This document shows, piece by piece, positions 23,901 to 31,247 of a DNA stretch of 31,247 bases. The DNA is from Klebsormidium nitens (Eukaryota; Streptophyta; Klebsormidiophyceae; Klebsormidiales; Klebsormidiaceae). The DNA lies in NCBI GenBank assembly GCA_000708835.1, contig DF237673.1:9390-40636 (forward strand), given 5' to 3'. Under the pieces are notes generated by a model that was not told the origin of the DNA, made no database searches, and saw nothing but the letters and a program-made list of their open reading frames with translations. Both the position numbers and the translations under genes were made by a program. The stretch's first letter is position 1, and every line of letters starts with the position of its first letter.

Positions 23901-25096
23901 GGGAAAAGGGGCGGCTCCGAAGGCGCTCAAAGCTACTGCCTCGCTCGATCTGGGGGTAGAGGCTAGATTGTTCAGAGGGCGGCTGTCTCGCTTGCGTGGG
24001 TGACCCTCTGCGTGTACTGCTCTAGTCCGATGCATGCCTGGAGGGCTGCCGAGCACCGGTCTCGTCATCTGGCTGGCTAGACACACCTGGTGTATGAGTA
24101 GAGGTGATTCGTGCTGTCATCGACGGGCTGTGTTCATCTCCATATGGTGGCCCGCTCTTTGATGGAAGTCGGACACTGCGTGTGCGAGTACCAAGTACTT
24201 CTGGTGCTACTACCGTGCTGCACCATTCCTGCAGATAGCTGCATGCAGTGCTGCTCGTGCATTCATTCAACTCGCGACCTGCCCCGTCCTCCGGCTCACG
24301 TGTGGCCCCCTCATGCTTTGGCTGACGCGCGCTGTTTGTCGCAGGGCAACAACGTGACGGGCGCGGTGCACCTGGACTCGCTGCAGCTGGCGCTCCTCTG
24401 GTCGCACATCGGCGACTTCCACATGGGCCTCATTCAGGTGCGTCGGGGGCACAGGCAGAGCACACACACGCGACAGTCAGCCGCAGACACGTCATGCTCA
24501 CGGTTCAACTCAGGCTTGGCCGAGGCGACCATGCTCCTAATCGGTCGACTTGCAGTGGGTCTTTCCTGTTGCAGTGCCTGGGAGCGTGGGATCCTCAGTT
24601 TGGCGTGGTGAACGCGCGTGTTTCCGACCGCGCTAGCCCTCGTTTGGGTGGCCGGCCTCTGACCGGTTTTGCAGGCCGCAGCCAGAGAGCAGCCCAAGCT
24701 AGCGGCGCAGCGGGCCTGGCCCCGCTCGGATCCCCCCTCGTTTCGCGTCAGACTGTCTCAAGAACAGGGGTTGGCTACTGCCCTTTCCTCACGTTCGCGC
24801 GTCCCTGATCGTCCCCCCGCGCTGGTGTGCAGGCGTCGGTGCGCAGCGTGGTGTCGCTGGTGGTGCTGCCGCAGGTGAACCGCCGCCTCGCCACCGGCTT
24901 CCCGCTGCCCGTCGTCCCCGGGGTCCGCCTGCGCAACTCGTCGCTCTGCTATGCGCCCGACAGCCTCATCGTGTGCACCGACGTGGAGTACCGGGACGGA
25001 CAGGAGGGGCAGCGAGAAGAGGAGGGGGCGGGCGAGCGCACGGCTGGGGCAGGCGGAACGAGAGGATGGGGCAGCTGGCGGCGGTGGATTCCATAG
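20970..25096 (+). CDS. Secreted LBP/BPI-family lipid/LPS-binding protein
   Basis: Seven exons: 20970-21212, 21414-21722, 22012-22199, 22358-22670, 23653-23889, 24345-24437, 24833-25096; 1,647 nt, 548 aa, all GT-AG and in phase. The N-terminus has a hydrophobic signal peptide (ARAFLSAFFLVLCISCLA); a second ATG at 20982 could also serve. Family signatures run in order: ASLSSEGLNYVKE (N-terminal barrel), HLSGGQSWLYNWF, FLQTLPQRIPVD, LNTRSWRFLLPRLYLQYP, and NRRLATGFPLPVV near the C-terminus, ending in DSLIVCTDV. This is the two-barrel tubular lipid-binding fold; plant members (LBR) bind lipopolysaccharide and affect defence-gene expression. The cysteine pair expected in the N-terminal barrel is absent here. 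After the last family strand there is a 34-residue charged tail ending GWGSWRRWIP. Divergent from the receptor kinase with a shared upstream region. Confidence 0.93.
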
Positions 25097-25241
25097 CGAA
25101 ACCCTACATGCCTCCTAGATGCTCGCGAGCTTGTAAATCTGCTGAACAGCCTGTATATTATCCAGCATAGCCGATGGTTGAAAGTTTGTCATAGAAGGTG
25201 ATTGGCCATGCCTGACCTTCCCCTGTTCTCTCATTTGCAAG

Positions 25242-25293
25242 GCATGGCGGCCTTAAGCCATGGCGCGATTAAGGCATGGCAAGGCCGCCATGC
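25242..25293. repeat. 13-bp perfect inverted repeat with nested palindromes
   Basis: gcatggcggcctt (25242-25254) is mirrored by aaggccgccatgc (25281-25293). The 26-bp spacer contains gccatggc and another ttaaggc/gccttaa pair, so the whole segment can fold into a cruciform or hairpin. It lies about 150 bp past the LBP/BPI stop codon. It could be a small transposon relic or a transcript 3'-end structure. Confidence 0.6.
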
Positions 25294-25604
25294 TGCAATT
25301 GCTTACTCAAGCAAAATCCGTCAATGGATTGTTTGGTTCCAGAGTGCTTACTGAAGGACGCGAGCTTGTTGGGAACCAAGTTTATTGTGCTTCCGAAAGT
25401 AAAATAGAGCTAGCTGATTGTCGACCACGCAAGCCTTCCACTTGTATCTCATGCCTCCTTTTTCTGAATGGCCTTGTTGGAGAATGCATCTAAGTCCGGT
25501 TGAGATGTGAAAGCGGCCATTTCGATCGCAACGAATGTTATTGCAGTTGAATTGTAGGGCCTGCATTTTCGTGTGGCTGTCTAACTCGATCACATCTGGT
25601 TGAA

Positions 25605-25696
25605 TGGGGCATTTAGTGCCGGCCTTTTTAACTTCGACTTGGCGGAAAGATGGGGCATTTAGTGCCAGCCAATTTACCTTCGACTTGGCAGATTCA
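25605..25696 (+). repeat. Two tandem copies of a 46-bp unit
   Basis: Copies at 25605-25650 and 25651-25696 both begin tggggcatttagtgcc and share acttcgacttggc-like ends. They differ at about 8 of 46 positions. It is a local tandem duplication in noncoding DNA. Confidence 0.8.
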
Positions 25697-26907
25697 GTGA
25701 TACAAGAAATGTAGACTGTATCCAAATCGACAATTCTTAGTCTCCCTTTAACTATAGATTATCCATGCTCACTAATTATTGATTCGTACATGGAGTTTCA
25801 AGCAAAGATGGGATTCGCGATATGGCAAACTGAAGCTGTACGTGTTTGGCAGTACGTGTTACATGTGATCGAGCACATTCATATACACATGCATGTATGT
25901 AATTTGATTGCGCACATTATATGCAGCCACATGCGAGATATTTTGTCCGATGCCCCTTATTGTTAGGCTCACTGCATTTGTTGCACGAGTTGGTCGACCG
26001 ATCCGGCCAGGCGGACGGGTGTACACAATTGGGGCGTACAGAGGTGAATGGGAGTACTGTCGATGTGTTTCGATTGACCAAAGTTTTGTCATTTGACATT
26101 CAGAAATCTATCGAAGGAATCAAAGTTCAATTATCACTCAAGGGTTGGAAATACGGAAATTACCCGCGATTCGTCGTGAAATTGATACGATGGCCGGAAA
26201 TGAACACAAAGCCAGTCGAATTCTGGAACACAACTATAGCAAGCCAAAGACGAATTTATGCAGCAGGCTCTAGCATAATGATCTGAAAACCATTTTTCGG
26301 GGACCTTGAAAGCCTTCTCATCAGTAACATACGGTGGTTCATACCGTACCGCCAAGGGAATTGACCTCCATTATATATTTTCGGGTCAATATGAAAATGT
26401 TGAAACTAAATTGAGACCTGAGGGTGAAATGGCGTGATGAAGGAAACATGCAAAAACAGCTCTGTTCTATTGGATTGCGTGCTAAAAACTCGAAATTTCG
26501 ATTTCTGCAAGAGGAAAAACAAATATTATGATTGCAGGGTGAATCTGAAAACGTTCATGATTAACTGTTACGCACAAAAAGGTGGTGGCAGTCATGCAGG
26601 ACATTTTGACCAAGATAACAAATTTCAATGCAAGTCCGGGTGCATGCGACGTATCAAATGCACAGAAAGCTGTAGACACCAGTCAAATTAAATAGTCGAA
26701 GTCCAAAACCCACTGATCGGGGGGGCCTAGGCTTATTGCCAGAATTCTGGCAATGCTTGCACCGCGGCTTAATTTCAAAGTTTTCGGTTTACCTCACTGA
26801 TAGCACCTCACCAAGACCTTCTCAGTCATAGTCTCTCCTAGGTGCATCTGAAAATTACAGTTTCCGATGCTTGGTGCTATGCCAAGCAATGCGCCTGGCC
26901 ACAAACT

Positions 26908-29776
26908 CTACGTATCTCGAATCCCAGCTTGGAGGTCTATTACAACTACGCTTATGTTGTCTCCCGACCCTCGGGCCAAAGCTACCTTAGTAAGAACCGC
27001 AGCGGCGACGGCGGCTGGCCCCTGCTCATCTGAGGGGTCCGGCCCTGCGCGAATGGTGGGGGCAGCCCCGAGGCTAGTGGAGGATGGCCCGGACGACCGC
27101 CGCGGCCGTTGACTGCCCCCACTGGGTGTGCTGTCCCCTGAAGCTGCGACTGACGCGGAGGTTGCGGCTGCCCCCGCCTCTGCTTTGGAAGTCGATGCCC
27201 CTTGGCTACTGCGCCGCCGGGACTTGAGGCAGCGGCGGGCAATGTCACAGGCCTCCCGGTTGTTCACGACATCCCACAAACCATCACTGCAAGGCCAACC
27301 GCAGAGATGAGCACTTTGTGAAGGTGCAATACTTAACAAGCACAGTTGAACACCTAATTCGACACATTCCGCAGGCTCACAGAACCAACAGACAAGCACT
27401 CTACAAAGCAAGAACAAATGGAATTCGTTGCTGGCATATGGCTGCTTGCGCAAACTCCTTGTCTACCCTTTCCTGCGCTCTCACCTGGCCAAAATGAGGC
27501 ACTCGTCCTCTTTGCTCCGGTCTGTGCACATGATCTCGGGCTCTGAGATGACATATGGTTTCAAGTAACGATCGCCTGCAAGGAGCGCCAGCGAGAATGT
27601 AAGGACCCCCTCCACACAACCGGCCAATGGACGATCTTCATGCCCCAGCCACAGGAGTGTTGGAATGCAAGGGTACAGCTTTCACTGCTGCTCTCACCTA
27701 TTGCTCGTGACATGGCAAGCACCCCCAGGACGCGATAGCCATTCCAAAAGATGACGCGACCCCCCGCTGCTTCCACGCGCGCCATCTCATCCTCTCGGTC
27801 GGGCTGCATAGCATGAGGCACATGCAACTTTAGAACCCACAGCTCACAGCTATTGCAGGCAAGGATAGCAACAAGCTTGGCAGCAAAGGGGATCCACCAC
27901 ATGTGTGGCAGACCAGGGACTGAAACTGACTGCAGCTGGAGAAACTGTTAAAACCTCCTCTAGACTGGATTTCAGCTATAGGCAGCACCCTAGTGAGGTG
28001 GTCAAGGGGGTGACAGACTCACCTTGTGATCTGTGGACAGGGGCACTGCTTCCCCTCCTCGAGACAAGACCGCCCTGGAATCGCCGCAGTTTGCAACCAC
28101 AATCCTCCCCCCCCCAATCAAAGCCGCCACTGCAGTGGTCCCCACTGTCTCTGCCGCGATTGGCTCTGAGCCATCGATGGCCATCCCCTCTGAGTTCGTC
28201 CTGGCCAGCCCTGACACTTCCGCATCCAAGCGGTTGAATGTGGCCGACAGGGCCTCCAGCATCGGCTTCTCGCTCGCACTGCCATCTATGGGCTTGGAGG
28301 AGCATCTCCTGATCTCTTTCGCTAACGAATTGTGCAGCTTGTCTGCACAGTACGTGGCAACCTGCAGACAAACCCCCAGCCACTTCATCAAACCGGAGCA
28401 GAGGGGAGGTCAGTTCGACGAACCAGGGATCGTCAGGTTTGCCTTACTGCACTTCCATGCAACAACGTTACCCACAACCTGGACTTCTTTCAACAAGCTA
28501 ATCACTCTTGCCATGGCTGCAATCACGATCTCCAACGAACACTCGGGGCCCTAAATGCAGATTACCAATGGGGCGGAGCCACATGTGCCCTGCCAGTGTT
28601 TCTTAAATCATCAAGACTGCTGCTTGACGAGGTGCATTGGTCCCCTGCATGCATGCATGCACTCCCTGCCACCTTCTCCCACATCCTTGTCAACCTCAAG
28701 CTCGGGGGCTGCTCCAACTTGCTGCCAGAGAAGGGCAACCAGGGAAGTGCATGCATGCACCTACCAGGGTAGCCCATGACGCTGCCAAGATGGTGGTGCT
28801 GCTGTGAGAACACACTGCTCGTTAAGTGAAGCAGGGTATGTATGATGCTTGCCACAGCCATCGGCTGCAGTGCATGCTAGCAGCCCTCACAAAGACAGTC
28901 TAATCCGTGGCTCACCTGCGATCCCCCGTGGCCATCGTACACACCAAAAAAGTGCAGAGGAGCTTCCTCTGTCACTGCTCGGAGTGCAGGGATGGGTGGG
29001 AAGTGCACCAAGGAAGGAAACGCCGCAACTGCATCTTCCATCTCTCGCCTTCTGCCGCAGACTGAAACTAACCCATGCGGAGGGCAATCCAAATCCGCCA
29101 TGGTATGCTCTCGGCCACTGGTGCTGGCGAAGCTGTCAGACTCAACACTGCTCTGAGCTATCCTGGCCCGGTCAACCCTTCTATCCAGCACCCTCTCGCT
29201 CGTGCCCTCCTCTATGACAGATACATTCTGCGTGGTCAGCGTGGTCGCGCTGTCGGACTCATTACTGAACTGAGAAGACTCCACTACCCCCGCCTTGAAA
29301 GCCTGGTCTGTTGTCACTGTTGCGCTGCACTCACGCTCCGCCGGCCCCTCCTCCCCTTCCGCCTCCTTGCTTCCCCGCATGCCTTTGTCTGCCCGCATGC
29401 TCTGTGCAGTCTCTCTACTCGTAGGAGACTCCCCCCTGGATACCTGATAGTCCGCACCTTCCTCTTTACTAGCACCTGGGACACTTGGAATGGCCAAAGA
29501 CAAATTCAAGGGGTCTGTCAACGAGCTTTTCGTCCCACTGTCTGCTTCCCCTGCACTCATCTCCACCTCCGACGACACACTAGAACTCGTGCTTGTATCG
29601 GAATTGCTCGATGACTTCCTGCGTCCGTCCGTTGCATCCTCGTTCTCCCCTTCCTGCGTTAGATTTGGGTTGGGTCCCCCTGGATACATCTTCCCGTGCG
29701 AGTACTTTGGCTTTTTGAACATCTGGCGGTGGGGAGCAGGGCCGAACCTTGCGGCGTCAAGGTCAGACGTCCGCAT
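26908..29776 (-). CDS. PP2C protein phosphatase, clade A (ABI1/HAB1-like)
   Basis: Five exons in transcript order: 29776-28916, 28361-28023, 27803-27698, 27575-27485, 27286-26908; 1,776 nt, 591 aa, all GT-AG and in phase. Residues 1-230 are a Ser/Glu-rich, probably disordered extension. The PP2C fold follows: [10 protein letters not shown] 240-249, VYDGHGGSQ up to 287, [11 protein letters not shown] about 358, CGDSRAV about 379-385, [20 protein letters not shown] with Trp420, SDGLWDV 466-472, GSGDN ending at Asp575 region. All metal-binding Asp motifs are present, so it should be an active Mg/Mn Ser/Thr phosphatase. The [13 protein letters not shown] and VLAMSRxIGDRYLKP wording is that of clade A, which in land plants dephosphorylates SnRK2 kinases in ABA signalling. 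Trp420 occupies the 'lock' position inserted into the hormone receptor. A low-complexity insert lies at about 487-555. Confidence 0.93.
28646..28759. repeat. TGCATGCA-repeat hairpin in PP2C intron 1
   Basis: 28650-28668 (tgcatgcatgcactccctg) pairs with 28740-28759 (cagggaagtgcatgcatgca) with a one-base bulge around a loop of about 70 nt. The arms hold five overlapping TGCATGCA units in all, each including an RY-type CATGCA core. The structure is wholly inside the first intron (28362-28915). It may be a folded-back repeat or an intronic regulatory site. Confidence 0.65.
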
Positions 29777-30135
29777 GGCTGTGAATGAGGGGAGGGACAG
29801 GGGAGGCCAGGAACGAGTGGATTGAAAAAGCCCTCGGAAGCATTCTCGCCAATCACAGCCCTATCCTCCTCAATTGGTCGTCCTTCCCGCTTCAGGTTGG
29901 AGAAGACAAAACCAGAAGTTCTTTCAACAATATTTCCGTCCTGATCAACGCCGGAGGCAACCACGCCGTCATAGCCTCCTCAAGCTTCTCCGCTTAGACT
30001 TCTCTGCGGCCAGTGCCCATGCAGACCTGGCCTTCTCGGAGGGAGAGTTTGATGGAAGGATGACAGATTGCAGAACTGCAGAAACTGCAATGCGCGAATG
30101 AGTCAGACAAGTACCAGTAGGAACTGAACTCTGTT

Positions 30136-30151
30136 CTGACTGATCAGTCAG
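30136..30151. repeat. 16-bp perfect palindrome
   Basis: ctgactgatcagtcag is its own reverse complement and continues into another cagtc unit (30151-30157), so it mixes a palindrome with a short cagt tandem repeat. Its position about 360 bp upstream of the PP2C start allows a regulatory role, but none is shown. Confidence 0.5.
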
Positions 30152-30294
30152 TCAGTCCCCAGTGGGTCGAAGCTGTTCACCCTTGCAAAGGGGTTGGCCT
30201 CCCTGGGCAACGGCGGTTCCCAGCGGCGGTGTGAATTGGCGCCAGCTCTCCTGGAGCCGTACAGAAAGTGATGACGAGTCCACGGTGGACGCTA

Positions 30295-30304
30295 GTCACG
30301 TCAT
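30295..30304. promoter_or_regulatory. ACGT-core bZIP-type site upstream of PP2C
   Basis: gtcacgtcat contains the ACGT core with C-box/G-box-like flanks, a class of site bound by bZIP factors in plants, including ABA-response factors. It is about 520 bp upstream of the PP2C ATG. Land-plant clade A PP2C genes are typically ABA-induced through such elements. A single 10-mer is weak evidence. Confidence 0.35.
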
Positions 30305-30937
30305 CTGGCCACAATCATCGCCGCCAGGTGTCCCAGATTTACCCGTTCTAAAAACAGTTACCGCGCACCAAGTCCGCGTGGCAAAAGGTTGCATGGCTGA
30401 AGCAGGTTAGTTGGCTGCGAAGCTGTCGAACAAAATCTCCTCCTCTGAATGTAACGCTGTTTTTGAGTAATATCTGTTCGATGGACACATGTCGCCCAGG
30501 TGAGTCCGCGACATCCAGATTTGGACAAATAATATCGACCACCTGGTCCGCGGTCTGGACCGTTCGATAGTCGAGGAACCGGAAACACGCTAGCCGTAGG
30601 ATCCCCGTCAGCAGATGGACAGAGGTGAGATGGATGGAAAACTTGATCCTGGCTCTAGTTGCCTCAAAGCCTCCGGTATACCCCTGGCAGCGGCCAAGCG
30701 GCGGCCGTGGCGGCTGGCGCAGCGCGGCCGCGTGCCGGCTTGGTGCGGCCGGGCCCCGGCCTGTGACGCTATGACTAGCTTCAAATCAGACTTATATCTA
30801 TGGCGCAAAAGCTTCTGGCAAAGCATTCTCCTTTCATTAGTGTTTCCGCTCCCTCACTGAAGTAGATGTAAAGCGTGACACTCAAACACTTAAAGTCGTC
30901 TTAGTCGTGATTCTGACAATGCCGGGACTTAGTATTA

Positions 30938-31228
30938 CCGTGTGACGATTGGGCTATGGTTAAGTCTAACCGTAGGCCCCGGAACGAGAATATTGGAATA
31001 GGAAGATCGGGTTTTTGGGGCTCCAGGAATTGGAATATCGGGATCTTTTGGCCTAGGAATCGGAATATTTGGTTTTGAGATTATTTTTTTCACGGAATAT
31101 GGAATACTGCAAAATTAGTGCACGAATCCGGGTAATTTGAATTCCTAAATCTCAAAAATTTCTTGGAATCTGGAATATCCAAAGTCATATATTCTCGTTC
31201 CGGGGCCGATAACCGCACAATCACACGG
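30938..31228. mobile_element. MITE-like element with terminal inverted repeats
   Basis: The outer ends ccgtgtga (30938-30945) and tcacacgg (31221-31228) are inverted. A 19-bp perfect inverted pair follows inside: ggccccggaacgagaatat (30975-30993) and its reverse complement (31189-31207). The roughly 195-bp interior is AT-rich and made of degenerate GGAAT/GGAATATnGG words and their complements, with no coding capacity. A non-autonomous DNA transposon is the best fit. No clear target-site duplication was seen. Confidence 0.65.
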
Positions 31229-31247
31229 CAGTCAAACCTTCGGGTTT

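Larger units (their letters stand above)
25097..26907. other. Convergent AT-richer intergenic region with small repeats
   Basis: 1.8 kb lies between the LBP/BPI stop and the PP2C stop. It is visibly richer in A and T than the genes around it. It holds an inverted repeat (25242-25293), a two-copy 46-bp tandem duplication (25605-25696) and an unassigned open frame (25921-26286). A TGTAAA motif at 25132-25137, 36 nt after the LBP/BPI stop, could serve as its poly(A) signal. No further gene was recognised. Confidence 0.65.
29777..30937 (-). promoter_or_regulatory. Upstream region of the PP2C gene
   Basis: 1.16 kb lies upstream of the PP2C start. On the minus strand it contains a 26-codon upstream ORF (29972-29892) and a protein-like open frame without ATG (29979-29659) that overlaps the PP2C start in another frame. 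It also contains an ACGT-core site (30295-30304), a 16-bp palindrome (30136-30151), and a GC-rich stretch with several cggccg-type words at about 30690-30770. No additional gene was recognised. Confidence 0.5.

Overview
The window is nuclear DNA of a eukaryote, most likely a streptophyte (charophyte) green alga; a Klebsormidium-like genome would fit. This is inference from gene content: every gene is split by spliceosomal introns, there is a plant-type receptor-like kinase with a SPARK-like ectodomain, a clade-A-type PP2C phosphatase, an LBP/BPI protein, and a telo-box promoter motif. No bacterial, organellar or viral genes, rRNA, tRNA or CRISPR were seen. Exon models were built by hand from splice sites and reading phase. 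Apart from one junction that needs a proposed 16-nt microexon, and an apparent one-base frameshift near the left edge, every model keeps one continuous frame to its stop.

Layout. (1) 1-11562, plus strand: the 3' part (17 exons, about 1,840 codons) of a giant surface membrane protein. It has a mucin-like Pro/Thr/Ser-rich ectodomain with hexapeptide repeats, then bacterial-type Ig-like domains, then a multi-pass membrane module with a long acidic cytosolic insert. (2) 11563-13590: convergent intergenic DNA. (3) 13591-19964, minus strand: a 13-exon, 809-aa receptor-like kinase with a signal peptide, two tandem Cys-rich SPARK-like modules, one membrane segment and a complete RD-type kinase. (4) 19965-20969: a head-to-head shared promoter of about 1 kb. 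(5) 20970-25096, plus strand: a 7-exon, 548-aa secreted LBP/BPI-family lipid-binding protein. (6) 25097-26907: AT-richer intergenic DNA with small repeats. (7) 26908-29776, minus strand: a 5-exon, 591-aa PP2C phosphatase with the tryptophan position used as the ABA-receptor lock in land plants. (8) 29777-31247: its upstream region, ending in a MITE-like element.

Working together (inference): the most interesting arrangement is the divergent pair of a surface receptor kinase and a secreted LPS-binding-type protein on one promoter region. It suggests a co-regulated microbe-sensing module. The PP2C belongs to the family that acts on SnRK2/ABA-type signalling in land plants. The giant surface protein could be adhesive or mechanosensory, but its function cannot be read from the sequence.
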